Positions 28,755 to 38,659 of a DNA stretch of 64,000 nucleotides are shown piece after piece. A model generated the notes under the pieces. That model saw only the letters and a program-made list of their open reading frames with translations. It was not told the DNA's origin and did no database searches. Both the position numbers and the translations under genes were made by a program. Numbering within the stretch: the first letter of the stretch is position 1; the number at the start of each line of letters is the position of its first letter. This DNA comes from Pseudomonadota bacterium (GTDB lineage: Bacteria; Myxococcota_A; Polyangia; GCA-2747355): NCBI GenBank assembly GCA_016702545.1, contig JADJDT010000008.1:1-64000 (forward strand), in the 5' to 3' direction.

Positions 28755-30179
28755 ATGACGACGACGCAGCTCTCCTGCCCGCAATGCGGCCGCCGCTACG
28801 CCGAGCCCGCCGACCGCTGCGGCGTCGACGGCGCGCCGCTTTACGGCCCCGAGGTGATGCAGCGGCTCGGGCTGACGCTCGGCAGCTACAGGATTCACCA
28901 CATCCTCGGCGAAGGCGGGATGGGCGTCGTCTACCGCGCCGAGCACGTCATGCTCGGCAAGCCCGTGGCGGTGAAGGTCCTGCACGAGCGCTTCGCGCGG
29001 CGCGAGGGCGCGCTCGACCAGTTCTTGCGCGAGGCGCGGGCGGCCAGCCGCATTCGCCACCCCAACATCGTCGACGTCACCGACTTCGGCACCGTGCCGG
29101 ACGGCTCGGTCTACTTCGTGATGGAGTTCCTCGAGGGCGAGAGCCTCGAGGACGTGCTGGGTCGCCAGCGCCGGGTCGACCTTTTCGAGGCGGTCAACAT
29201 CGTGCGGCAGGTCGCGCAAGCGCTCGCCGCCGCGCACGATCACGGCATCGCCCACCTCGACCTCAAGCCGGAGAACGTGTTCCTGATCCAGCGCGCCGGT
29301 CGACGACGCGTGGTGCGGCGCGTGGCGGACAGCAGCGGGCGCGAGTTCGTGGTCGAGCCCGAAGGCAAGTTCGACTTCGTCAAGCTGGTCGACTTCGGCG
29401 TGGCCAAGTTCATCGATCACGCGATGAACTTCGGCCTGCGCGGCAACGCGGGCGTGGTCTTCGGCACGCCGCAGTACATGTCACCGGAGCAGGCGCGCGG
29501 GGATCGCGTCGACGGCCGCAGCGACGTCTACGCGCTGGGCATCCTCTTCTACGAGATGCTCACCGGCGACGTGCCCTTCGACAGCGAAGATCCGACGGAG
29601 ATCCTCAACGCTCACGTCTCTTCGCGTCCCGAGTCGCCGCGGCGGCGGGCGCCGGATCTCGGGCTCGACGACGGGACGGAGCGGACGATCATGCGCTGCC
29701 TGGAGAAGGACCCGCAGCGGCGCTTCCAGACGATGGACGAGCTGCTCGACGCGCTCGTCGACTGCTTCACCGATCGCGTCTTCCTGCGCCACGCGCATCG
29801 GCTGCCTGGCGCGGTCGAGGCCGGGATCGTCGTGCCGCCCGAGGCGATCGAGCCGCCCGCGCGGCCGGCGGACGCTGCGGCCGCGGCCGCGGCTGACGGC
29901 CAGAGCCTGACCGACGAGCTGGCGGAGCTGTTGGCCGGCGCGGCGCCGCCGCGCCACCCGTCGATCGAGGATCTCACGCCGACCGCGGACGGGCAGCCCA
30001 AGGCCGTGGTCTCCGTTCGGCCCGCCGCCGGGGCGCGCAGCGCGGCGGCGGACAGTCCGACGGCCGAGTTCTCCGAGGCGGGCTCACCCCGCACGGCCGT
30101 CGGTATCGGACCGCTACGGTCGCCGCGCGGCGACGGGGTGGGAGCAACGGGCAAGCCGGCCGGGCCCAAGCGACGTTGA
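28755..30179 (+). CDS. Ser/Thr protein kinase with N-terminal zinc-ribbon-like motif
   Basis: 474 residues. A CPQC...C motif (Cys 8, 11, 22) precedes a complete kinase domain: glycine loop GEGGMGVVYRAEH (52-64), Lys74 in VAVKVL, Glu93, catalytic loop HLDLKPEN (167-174, Leu replacing Arg of HRD), DFG at 213-215, and GTPQYMSPEQARG. An insert of about 30 residues (GRRRVVRRVADSSGREFVVE) separates the catalytic loop from DFG. The last 150 residues are low-complexity and acidic with no membrane helix, so a soluble kinase is predicted. The HLD variant resembles non-RD kinases, which often do not need activation-loop phosphorylation. The ATG at 28755 follows GGAAG; a TTG at 28752 is adjacent. The TPR gene starts 56 bases downstream. 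Confidence 0.92.
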   Translation: MTTTQLSCPQCGRRYAEPADRCGVDGAPLYGPEVMQRLGLTLGSYRIHHILGEGGMGVVYRAEHVMLGKPVAVKVLHERFARREGALDQFLREARAASRIRHPNIVDVTDFGTVPDGSVYFVMEFLEGESLEDVLGRQRRVDLFEAVNIVRQVAQALAAAHDHGIAHLDLKPENVFLIQRAGRRRVVRRVADSSGREFVVEPEGKFDFVKLVDFGVAKFIDHAMNFGLRGNAGVVFGTPQYMSPEQARGDRVDGRSDVYALGILFYEMLTGDVPFDSEDPTEILNAHVSSRPESPRRRAPDLGLDDGTERTIMRCLEKDPQRRFQTMDELLDALVDCFTDRVFLRHAHRLPGAVEAGIVVPPEAIEPPARPADAAAAAAADGQSLTDELAELLAGAAPPRHPSIEDLTPTADGQPKAVVSVRPAAGARSAAADSPTAEFSEAGSPRTAVGIGPLRSPRGDGVGATGKPAGPKRR

Positions 30180-30235
30180 GTTATGGCTAGCGCGGGCGGG
30201 TGCCGTCGCGCGCGACCGGCGGCCGAGGGACGACG

Positions 30236-33200
30236 ATGGCTCACGAGCGCGGCAACGACGACCCCACCACGTTGCGCCACACCCTGCCCCCGAGCGGCGC
30301 AGAGGCCTCAGCGCCCAACCTCAACGACACCCCGGCGCTCCCGCTGCGGCCCCTGGGTACCGGTGATCTGGCGGTGGATGACGGTTGGGGCGTCGCCGAC
30401 GCGGACGATTTGACCCCCACGGACTGGGCCGACCCCGGCCGCCCAGCGCTTGACGATCGACCCCTGAGCGAGCCCGTGGCGGTCGAGAGCCCCGCGGCGC
30501 CGGCGGGCGACGACGCCACGGTGACCGTGAGCCCGAGCCCGCTGCCGATCGAGACGCCGCCGCTGCCGGCGGACCTCGTGCCCCCCACGGCCGGGCCCTC
30601 CTGGCTCAGCGACGTGGCCCGGCTGCAGCGCGAGGCGCAGCGGTTGGCGCGCGCCGGACGGTGGCGCGATCTGCCGGCGCTCTATGGGTACGCGCTGCGC
30701 CACGCGACCTACGCCAGCGGCGTCGCGCGTGGCGTGTTGTTGCTCGAGCTGGCGCAGCTCTATCGCGATCGGCTGGGCGATCCGCTGCGCGCCGAGCAGG
30801 TCTTCGCGGCGCTGGCGCAGCAGCACCCCGCCAACACCGAGGCGCTCGCCTACCTGGCGGCGATCTATGAGCAGCGTCATGACTGGGACGCACTCTACGC
30901 GCTCTACTTCGCGGCGGTCGAAGCGACGTGGGATCCGCACCAGCGGCTCGAGTGGACGCGCCGAGCGGAGTCGATCGCCACCGCCGGCCTCGGCGAGGTC
31001 GATCTGGCGATCGCCGCCTGGGCTCAGCTCTGGCGCTTGGGCGACGGCGAGCCGCACGCCTCGCGAGCCCTCAGCCGCTACTACCGCCAGACCGCGCGCT
31101 GGGCCGAGCTGGCGCAGTTCCTCGAGCAGCGCCTCGAGCGCTCCAGCGGCCCGGCGCAGCTCGTGGTGCTGCGTGAGCTGGCCGAGGTCGCGCTTTCGGG
31201 CTTGCACGATGAGGAGCGGGCGGCCGCCGTGCTCGAGCGCATCTTGGCCCTCAGCCCGGCCGACCCCGTGGCCCTCTTGCAGCTCGCCCGCCTGCACGCG
31301 CAGGTCGGCGACTGGGCGACGCTGGTGCGTCTGGTCGACTTCGCGCAGACGGCCGCGCTGAGCGGCGAGGCCGTGCTCGACCTGCTGCGTTTCGCCGCCG
31401 ACGCGCTCTGGCAGGCCGACCGCCTGGACGAGGCGATGGTCGCCGTCGACGCGGTCTTGCAGCGCCGACCGCTCGAGCCGAGCCAGCTCACACGCAAGCA
31501 GCAGTTTCTCGTGCGCAGCGGGCGCCACGAGGAGCTGCTGCAGCTCTTGTTGCTCCGGGCCGAGTCGGCAGAGCCAGCGGAGCGCGGACGGTTGCTCGAG
31601 CAGGCGGCGCGGCTGGCGGAGGAGCAGCTCCAGCAACCAGCCGAGGCGGCGCGCCTGTGGGAAGCGCGCGCGCTGCTCGAGCCGCCGCAGCTGCCGGCCT
31701 ACGACGCGCTCGCTCGGCTCTACGAGTCGCTCGGCGATGCGGCGAGCGTGGCCCGCGTCTTGTCGCAGCAGCGGACCCTGGAGCAGCGACCAGCCCAACG
31801 CCTGGCGCTGCTGCGCCGCCTCGGCGAGCACTATGCCACGCGGCTGGGGGATGACGCCGGCGCCGAGCGCTGCTGGAAGGAGATGCTGGACCTCGACGCC
31901 GCCGACGTCGGTGCGCGCGAGCAGCTGGCGGCGCTGCACCGTCGCCGCGGGAATTTCGAGGCGCTCAATTCGGCGTTGCTCCGGCAGATCTGGTTGACGC
32001 CCGACCCCGCGCGGGCGCTGTCCCTCTGTCGGCAGGCCGCGCAGAACATCGATGACAACGTGCGCGAGCCGCTGCGGGCGGTCGAGGCCTGGCGACGCGT
32101 GCTCGACCTCGCCGCGGACGATCCGGCGGCGCTGCGGGCTCTGGCCGGCCACTACGCGACGCTCGGTGAGTCGCGCCAGCTCGTGGCAGTGCTGGAACGC
32201 CAGCTCGCGGTGGTGACCGCTGCGGACCAGCGGCTCGAGCTCGGGCTGCGCTGCGCGGCACTGCTGCAGCAGCTCGGCGCGACGCGCGCAGCGATGGCGG
32301 TCTACGAGCGGCTGTTGCGCTGGACCCCGAGCGAGCGGCGTGTCTACGAGCCGCTCCACGCGCTCTACCTGCAGCACGGCTGGCGCGGGCTCGCCGCCGG
32401 GGTGCTGGACTTCGTGGCGGCGCACCAGACCTTGCCGGAGCGCGCCCTGCTGCTGCGCGGTTGTCTCGACCTCCACGCGGAGCAGGAACGGGTCGAGCGC
32501 TGGGCGCTGCTGCGCCGCCTGCTCTATCTGGGGGAGCCCGTGGCGCCGCTGCTGGCGGAGCTGGCCACCCTGGCCGAGGGGCAGCCCGAGCTGCAGCGCG
32601 AGCGCGCTGCGTTGCTCGCCGAGCTGGCCGGTGAGCAGCAGGATGCGGCGGCGCGCGCCGAGCTGCTGCGCGAGTTGGCCGGTCTGCTCGAGCACGAGCT
32701 GGCGGCGCCGGAGCGAGCCTTCGTCGTGTTGCAGTCGGCGCTGCTCGGTGCGACGCCCTCGGCGGAGCACGCCGCGGAGCTCGAGCGTCTCGCTCACACC
32801 ACACGGCACTGGGAGGAGTGGCTCGCCGTGCTCGACGTGCAGACGCGCCCCGATCAGCCGCTGGCCGTGCGCAAGGATGCGCTGGCGCGGCGGGCGCAGC
32901 TCTGCCTCGAGGCCCTCGGTGACCCGCTGCGGGCCTTCGAAGAGCAACGGCGTCGCCTGCGCCTGGACCCCCACGATGGGGCCTTGCTCGCCGACCTGGT
33001 GCAGCTCTGCGAGACGCAGCACGCCGCGGCCAACGAGGGCCAGGCCGACCGGCGCGCCGGACGCGCGGCGCGGCGCACGGGGCTCTGGCAGGCGGCGAGC
33101 CAGCTCTGGCTGCGACTCGACGCCGTGCTGGTCGAGCTGAGCGATCACAGCGAGAGCATCGCCGAGCGCTGCGCCCTGCTGCGCCGGCGCGAGGAGATCG

Positions 33201-36200
33201 CGCGGCGCTACCGCGGCGAGCTCGGCGCGGCCCTCGAGCTGATGTTGGCGCGCTTCCGCCTCTCACCGCACGATCAGGGGTTGCGTCAGGAGCTGCTCGA
33301 CGCGGCCGCGACCCAAGGGGCCTGGGCCGCGTCGCTGCCGCTGCTCGAGGCGGTGCAGCGCACGGCGCGCGAGGGCGAGCCGCCCACGGCGCCCTACGAG
33401 CTGGTGCAGACCGCCTCGCTCTACGAGACCAAGCTCGGCGACGAGGCGCACGCCTTGACGCTGTACGGCGTCGCCTTCATCGCTGAGCCCGGTGCGCCGG
33501 CGCTGCTGGAGAAGCTCGGCGAGCTGGCGACGCGCACGGCTGCCGGCGAGGCGCTGGTCGACGTGCTGCGCACGGCGGCCGCGAAGAGCAGCGATCAGGC
33601 GCTGCGCGTGACGCTGCTGCGGCGGATCGCCCGCAGCTACGAGACCAGCCTGGGGGCGCCCGAGCGCGCCATCGACATCCATCGCCGCTTGCTCGATCTG
33701 CAGCCCGACGAGCTGGCCTCGCTCGAGGTGCTGCTGGCCTGGCACCGCGAGCGTGGCGAATGGCGCGATCTCCGCGACCGGCTGCACCAGTGGGTCGGTC
33801 TGCGCGGCGAGCACGACGACGCCTGGCGCGGGTGGCTCGAGATCGCCGAGCTCTCCCAGCGTCTCGGCGAGCCGGAAGCGGCGCTCGAGGCCTACGACCG
33901 GGTGCTCGGCGAGCAACCCGACCAGCGCCAGGCGCTGGACGGGCTGCAGGCGCTGGTCGGCGCGGTCCGCGACACGGGGCTGCGCCGGCGCTTGCTGCGC
34001 ATGGAGATCGCGCACGCCCCGCGCGCGCGCGCGACCGAGCTGCAGCTCGAGCTGGCGCGCCTCCAGGAGCTGGAGGACCGCGACCCGGCGACCGCGATCG
34101 CCACCCTGCAGCCGCTCGCTGTCGAGGATGGCGGCACGGCGCCGGTGTTCGCCGCGCTGGCGCGCCTGCTGCGCCAGGAGCAGCGCTGGGCCGAGCTGTT
34201 GGCGTTGCTGCTGCACCGCGCCGAGCATCCCGACGCGGCCGGCGAGCGCGCCGCGCTGCTCGACCAGGCGCTGGTGCTGGCCGACGAGCAGCTCGGCTCC
34301 GGTGAGGCGGTGCTCCGCGAGCGACTGTATCGTCGGCTGCTGATGCTGCGGCCGGGCGATGCCGAGCTGCGGTCGCGGCTGCTGGTGCTCTTGCGCAGCG
34401 CGGAGCGAGCGTCCGACCTGGCGGCGGCGCTGGGGCAAGAACTCGAGCTGGTCGACCAACCGCACGAGCGCATCGCCCTGATGTACGAGCTCGCGCGGCT
34501 CGAGCAGTTCAGCCTGCAGCAGCCGGCACGGGCCCAGGCCTGGTACGAACGCATCTTGGCGCTGGCGCCCGCCGAGGAGGGCGCGATCCTCGCGCTGGCG
34601 CAGCTCGCGCGCGCCGCGGGCGACTGGCCGGCCTATGTGGCGCGGCGCACGCAGCAGGCGGCCCAGCTCGAGCCGCGCGAGGCCGCCCTCGTGCTCTGTC
34701 ACCTGGCCGAGGTCGGTGACGAGCGCGGTGAGCCGCGTGAGCAGATCGTGGCCCACTACCGCGAGGCGCGCGCGCTCGACGCCAGCAACGTTCCGGCGAT
34801 GGAGGCGCTCAAGGGCATCGGCCGCCGCCTGAAGTCGATTCGCCCGATGGCGGCGCTCTTGCCGCTGGAGGGCGAGCGCGAGCTGAAGGGCGCCGATCGG
34901 GCGCGGCGCCTGCGGGTGCTCGGTGATGATGCGGCGACCAACGACTCGCTGGCCGCGCTGGAATGGTACCGGCGCGCGGTGGCCGTCGATCCCGACGGGG
35001 CCGACGGCTGGACCGCCCTGGCGCGGGCCTACGAGGGGGCGCAGGAGCCCGCCGCCGCGCTGCGTGCCTGGCGGCAGTGGCTGCTGGCGCAGCAGCGCTC
35101 TGAGCCGCCGCGGGCGGAACGGCTGCGCTGGGAGGCGGCCTGCTTGTTCGCCGTGGCGCAGGCGGCGCGTCGTGCCGGCGATGACGACGAATACCAGCGA
35201 CTGGTGCGGCGCGCGCACGTCTGGTCGCCCGGTTTCGTGCCGGCGGCGCTGACGGCGGCGCAGTTCGCGCTCGATCAGGGTCAGGCCGAGCGCGCGCGGC
35301 GGCTACTGGACGAGGTGCTGGCGCCGGGCAGCGAGCAGCTCGAGTCCGGCGAGCGCGCCGAGGCGCTCTTTCTGCGAGGCAGCGCCTGGCGCCGGATCGG
35401 CGAGGCGACGCACGCCCTGGACGACCTGCAGCAGGTGCTGCAGCAGCAGCCGCTGCATGCCGGCGCGCTGGTGGCAGCCGCCGAGCTGTTGGCGCTCGAG
35501 GGGCGTCCGTCAGCCGCGCTCGAGCATCAGATGCGCGCGCTGATGGTCGTCGACGATCCGGCCGCGCGGGCCCGGCTCTATTACGAGGCCGCCCTCCTGC
35601 TCGAGGACGAGCTCGGGCGCTCGGAGGAGGCCGGCGCCTTCTTCGAGCTGGCGCTGGACGAGGGTCTTCAGCAACACGAGCTGCTGCTGCGCCTGATGCG
35701 CTACTACCAGCGCAGTGGGCGTACGGCCGAGAGCTTGGCCGTGCTCGACCGCTTGATCGCCGGTGCCGCGGCCGCCGACGAGCTGGCCGGCCTGTGGTTG
35801 GCCCGGGCCCAGGTGCTGGTGCAGGACGCGCAGCGCGAGCGCGAGGCGATCGAGTCGTTCGACATGGCCCTGAGCTACGACCCGAGTCATGCGGAGGCGC
35901 GCGCCGGGCTGGCCGCGGCGCTCGAGCGGCGCGGGGACTGGGGCCAGCTGCTGCAGGTCCTGGAGGCGAGCTGCGACAGCGGCAGCGACGCGGAGCGGGC
36001 GCAGACCCTGCGGCGAATGGCGGACATCTGTCGCTTGCAGCAGAACGATGCGGGGCGCGCCGAGGCCTATCTGCGCCAGTCGGTCGCGCTGCAGCCGACG
36101 CGCGAGGCCGTGGCGCAGCTCGAGCGCCTCTATGCCGGTGACCCGGCCCGGCGGCGCGATCACCGCCTGATGCTCGGCCTGCTGGTGGCGCACGGGCCGC

Positions 36201-37201
36201 CGTGGTTCGAGCGCGCGATGGAGCTCGGTCGTGCGCTGCTCGGCGACGAGGACCGTTGGGCCTGGTGTCTGCTTTCGCCGCTGCTGGGGGTCAGTCAGGT
36301 CGACGCCGAGCTGCGCGCGGTGCTGCAGGAGATGCGCAAGGACCACGAGCGGCCGCCGCTGCTCGGCGTGCCGGCAGAGGGCTACTCACTGCTGGTCCAC
36401 CCCCAGGTCTCACCGCGGCTGTCCGAGGTGCTGGCGGAGCTGAGCGCCTTGCAGCCCGCGTTGCCCGCGCCCTCGCCCGAGGTGGTGGCGGCGCTGGCGG
36501 CGGCCGTCGTGGTGGGTCCGCAGACGGGGCTGGGCAAGAAGTTCGAGGCGATCGTGCGGGCGATGGGGCTGGGTGCCTGCAGCCTGCTGCGCACGCAGAC
36601 GCTCCCGGAACCGATGGTCTTGTTGCAGCAGCGCGGCGTCGGCCTGCAGGTCGTCGTCCGCACGGAGCTCCTGCAACAGCTCGTCCACGCCGAGGTCGGC
36701 TTCCTCTTCGCGCATGCCCTGGAGCTCTTGCGACCCGGACACCGGCTGGCGGCGGCGTTGCCGCTGGCGCTGCGCACGGAGCTGCTGCCGGCCTTGTGGT
36801 CGGTGCTCGGACTCTCCGAGCCCGGTGGGGGCAGCGAGGTCGAGTCGGCCCTGGCGCGCGCGATCGGCGAGGTGGTGGACGAGCCGCGTCGGCTGCGCTG
36901 GCGCCAGCGGCTCGACGCGCTGGAGGGGCAGGACCCCCGGTTGCTCGGCCAGCGCTGGTGGCAGGGCGTGACCTTCACCGCGCACCGCGCCGGCCTGGTC
37001 GCCGGTGCCGATCTGCGGCAGGCCCTGCGCGTGATCGCGCGGCTCGACGAGAGTCTGGCCCGACCACGGGTGGTGGCGCGGCTCGACGAGCTCGACAGCT
37101 ACGCCGCCGGCTCGGCGGCGCTGCGCGATCTGGTGGCCTTTGCCGCGTCACCGGCCTTCGGCGAGCTGCTGCGGAGCGCCACGGTCCTCGAGCGCGAATG
37201 A
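30236..37201 (+). CDS. giant TPR-repeat protein (2,321 residues)
   Basis: The ATG at 30236 follows GAGGGA. The first ~110 residues are acidic and Pro-rich. Then come about 1,900 residues of helical repeats with TPR character, recurring as LYRDRLGDPLRAEQVFAAL, LARLYESLGDAASVARVL and YYQRSGRTAESLAVLDRL, spaced about 34-40 residues apart. They contain much Leu, Ala, Glu, Arg and Gln. The last ~250 residues (from about 2070) form a distinct Ala/Leu/Val-rich domain. No signal peptide or membrane helix is seen. Such scaffolds bring proteins together; its place 56 bases behind a Ser/Thr kinase suggests it scaffolds or is targeted by that kinase. The substrate is unknown. Confidence 0.85.
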   Translation: MAHERGNDDPTTLRHTLPPSGAEASAPNLNDTPALPLRPLGTGDLAVDDGWGVADADDLTPTDWADPGRPALDDRPLSEPVAVESPAAPAGDDATVTVSPSPLPIETPPLPADLVPPTAGPSWLSDVARLQREAQRLARAGRWRDLPALYGYALRHATYASGVARGVLLLELAQLYRDRLGDPLRAEQVFAALAQQHPANTEALAYLAAIYEQRHDWDALYALYFAAVEATWDPHQRLEWTRRAESIATAGLGEVDLAIAAWAQLWRLGDGEPHASRALSRYYRQTARWAELAQFLEQRLERSSGPAQLVVLRELAEVALSGLHDEERAAAVLERILALSPADPVALLQLARLHAQVGDWATLVRLVDFAQTAALSGEAVLDLLRFAADALWQADRLDEAMVAVDAVLQRRPLEPSQLTRKQQFLVRSGRHEELLQLLLLRAESAEPAERGRLLEQAARLAEEQLQQPAEAARLWEARALLEPPQLPAYDALARLYESLGDAASVARVLSQQRTLEQRPAQRLALLRRLGEHYATRLGDDAGAERCWKEMLDLDAADVGAREQLAALHRRRGNFEALNSALLRQIWLTPDPARALSLCRQAAQNIDDNVREPLRAVEAWRRVLDLAADDPAALRALAGHYATLGESRQLVAVLERQLAVVTAADQRLELGLRCAALLQQLGATRAAMAVYERLLRWTPSERRVYEPLHALYLQHGWRGLAAGVLDFVAAHQTLPERALLLRGCLDLHAEQERVERWALLRRLLYLGEPVAPLLAELATLAEGQPELQRERAALLAELAGEQQDAAARAELLRELAGLLEHELAAPERAFVVLQSALLGATPSAEHAAELERLAHTTRHWEEWLAVLDVQTRPDQPLAVRKDALARRAQLCLEALGDPLRAFEEQRRRLRLDPHDGALLADLVQLCETQHAAANEGQADRRAGRAARRTGLWQAASQLWLRLDAVLVELSDHSESIAERCALLRRREEIARRYRGELGAALELMLARFRLSPHDQGLRQELLDAAATQGAWAASLPLLEAVQRTAREGEPPTAPYELVQTASLYETKLGDEAHALTLYGVAFIAEPGAPALLEKLGELATRTAAGEALVDVLRTAAAKSSDQALRVTLLRRIARSYETSLGAPERAIDIHRRLLDLQPDELASLEVLLAWHRERGEWRDLRDRLHQWVGLRGEHDDAWRGWLEIAELSQRLGEPEAALEAYDRVLGEQPDQRQALDGLQALVGAVRDTGLRRRLLRMEIAHAPRARATELQLELARLQELEDRDPATAIATLQPLAVEDGGTAPVFAALARLLRQEQRWAELLALLLHRAEHPDAAGERAALLDQALVLADEQLGSGEAVLRERLYRRLLMLRPGDAELRSRLLVLLRSAERASDLAAALGQELELVDQPHERIALMYELARLEQFSLQQPARAQAWYERILALAPAEEGAILALAQLARAAGDWPAYVARRTQQAAQLEPREAALVLCHLAEVGDERGEPREQIVAHYREARALDASNVPAMEALKGIGRRLKSIRPMAALLPLEGERELKGADRARRLRVLGDDAATNDSLAALEWYRRAVAVDPDGADGWTALARAYEGAQEPAAALRAWRQWLLAQQRSEPPRAERLRWEAACLFAVAQAARRAGDDDEYQRLVRRAHVWSPGFVPAALTAAQFALDQGQAERARRLLDEVLAPGSEQLESGERAEALFLRGSAWRRIGEATHALDDLQQVLQQQPLHAGALVAAAELLALEGRPSAALEHQMRALMVVDDPAARARLYYEAALLLEDELGRSEEAGAFFELALDEGLQQHELLLRLMRYYQRSGRTAESLAVLDRLIAGAAAADELAGLWLARAQVLVQDAQREREAIESFDMALSYDPSHAEARAGLAAALERRGDWGQLLQVLEASCDSGSDAERAQTLRRMADICRLQQNDAGRAEAYLRQSVALQPTREAVAQLERLYAGDPARRRDHRLMLGLLVAHGPPWFERAMELGRALLGDEDRWAWCLLSPLLGVSQVDAELRAVLQEMRKDHERPPLLGVPAEGYSLLVHPQVSPRLSEVLAELSALQPALPAPSPEVVAALAAAVVVGPQTGLGKKFEAIVRAMGLGACSLLRTQTLPEPMVLLQQRGVGLQVVVRTELLQQLVHAEVGFLFAHALELLRPGHRLAAALPLALRTELLPALWSVLGLSEPGGGSEVESALARAIGEVVDEPRRLRWRQRLDALEGQDPRLLGQRWWQGVTFTAHRAGLVAGADLRQALRVIARLDESLARPRVVARLDELDSYAAGSAALRDLVAFAASPAFGELLRSATVLERE

Positions 37202-37228
37202 TCGCGGCGGCTTGATCCGAGCGGTGCC

Positions 37229-38377
37229 TCAGGGGCTCGGGCCCTCCTCTTCCGCCCGCGTGGCGGCGCGGCGTGCGCCGCCGCTGGTGAGCCAGCCCTT
37301 GCGCCAGAAATAGCCCAGCAGGCCGCCCGCCGTCAGCAGCATCAGCCCGAGCGCGAAGGGGTAGCCGTGGCGCCAATGCAGCTCCGGCATGTTGAGGGGC
37401 GAGACGCTGGTGTCGAAGTTCATGCCGTAGAGCCCCGTGATGAAGCTCAGCGGGATGAAGATCGTGGCGATCAGCGTCAAGACCTTCATCACCTCGTTCA
37501 TCCGCAGGCTGACGCTCGAGGCGTGCAGCTCCATCAGGCTCGCGGCCAGGTCTCGGCAGCCCTCGAGCAGATCCAGCAGCTGGATCGTGTGGTCGTGACA
37601 GTCGCGCAGGAAGGTGCGTGTTTCGGGCGTAATCGGTCCGCCCTCGCCCCGCGCGAGTTGAGCGATGGCCTCGCGCGTCGGCCACAAAATCCGCCGCAGC
37701 GCGTGCAGGTCGTGGCGCACGGCGTAGATCTCGGCGACTCCCCGCCGGTCGACGAGCTGCGGGATCTGGCTCTCGACCTGGTCGAGCAAATCGCTGTAGC
37801 GCTCGAAGAGCGGGAAGTAGCTGTCGACCACGGCGTCGGCGATCGCGTAGGCCAGGTAATCCGCGCCGGCGTTCCGCACGCGGCCGCGCGCCTGCCGCAG
37901 CCGCTCCCGAATCACCTCGAGACAGGGATTGTCGCGATTGACGACGGTCACGACGAAGTCGTGACCGAGAAAGATGCCGAGCTGCTCGAGCTCGAGGTGC
38001 TCGCCCGAGGCGGGCATGCGGAGCGCGATGAAGGCCGTGGCGCCGTACTCGTCCACCTTCGGCCGCTGGTGCAGGTGGATCGCATCCTCGAGGGCCAGCG
38101 GGTGCAAGCCGAACAGCTCGCCGAGCTGACGGAAGGTCTCGGCGTCGCCGGTGCCCTCGACGTCGACCCAGGTGACGGGCGCCGTGCCGCGCTGGATCTC
38201 GCTCACGTTGCCGATCCGACGCTCGTCCAGCGCGCTCGGCCCGTAGGCCAGCAGGCGAAGGGTGGGCGCCTTCGCGCCCGGACCGACCGAGAGCGTGCCC
38301 GGCGGGGCCCCCAGCGTGTCGCGCCGGACCGGCATGATCGCCGATCGCCGGCTGCGGCGGCGACGTTTCTTGGCCAT
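37229..38377 (-). CDS. corA: CorA-family magnesium/divalent cation transporter
   Basis: 382 residues. A basic N-terminus (AKKRRRRSRRS) and a cytoplasmic funnel domain (VTWVDVEGTGDAETF, HPLALEDAIHLHQRPKVDEY) precede the long stalk helix (MNEVMKVLTLIATIFIPLSF), first membrane helix, signature YGMNF, and second helix (FALGLMLLTAGGLLGYFW). It ends in a charged tail. The family forms pentameric Mg2+ (or Co2+/Ni2+) channels. The ATG at 38377 fits the family; frames open further upstream overlap pcnB antisense and are rejected. It is divergent from pcnB and convergent with the TPR gene. Confidence 0.94.
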   Translation of the reverse strand: MAKKRRRRSRRSAIMPVRRDTLGAPPGTLSVGPGAKAPTLRLLAYGPSALDERRIGNVSEIQRGTAPVTWVDVEGTGDAETFRQLGELFGLHPLALEDAIHLHQRPKVDEYGATAFIALRMPASGEHLELEQLGIFLGHDFVVTVVNRDNPCLEVIRERLRQARGRVRNAGADYLAYAIADAVVDSYFPLFERYSDLLDQVESQIPQLVDRRGVAEIYAVRHDLHALRRILWPTREAIAQLARGEGGPITPETRTFLRDCHDHTIQLLDLLEGCRDLAASLMELHASSVSLRMNEVMKVLTLIATIFIPLSFITGLYGMNFDTSVSPLNMPELHWRHGYPFALGLMLLTAGGLLGYFWRKGWLTSGGARRAATRAEEEGPSP

Positions 38378-38437
38378 CTCCCCGCGCTCCTCTCGCCCTA
38401 CGGCGGCTGACCGGGGCCAGGCCCCCGGCCGCTGCTC

Positions 38438-38458
38438 GGGGCATGATAGGCATGCCCC
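38438..38458. repeat. perfect 8-bp hairpin between corA and pcnB
   Basis: GGGGCATG, 5-base loop, CATGCCCC in the 282-bp divergent region. It may be an operator or RNA hairpin. Nearby (about 38550-38600) the word GTGCGCAGGGCC recurs imperfectly three times. Nothing else in this intergenic region is recognisable. Confidence 0.45.
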
Positions 38459-38659
38459 TTGGCCCGCGCCACAAGCAAGAGAGGGCCCGGGGGCGGCGTT
38501 GGGTGCTGGGCGGAAAGGGTCGTGGCCCCGCCCAGGGCCGAGGCGCAGGGCCGGTGCGCAGGGCCCGTGCGCAGGTGCGCAGGGCCGGCCTTGGCAGCAG
38601 GGGCCGAGTGTGTTACCGGAGATACCGCATTTCCTTGCCCCCGGTGGCGGTTGGGGTAC

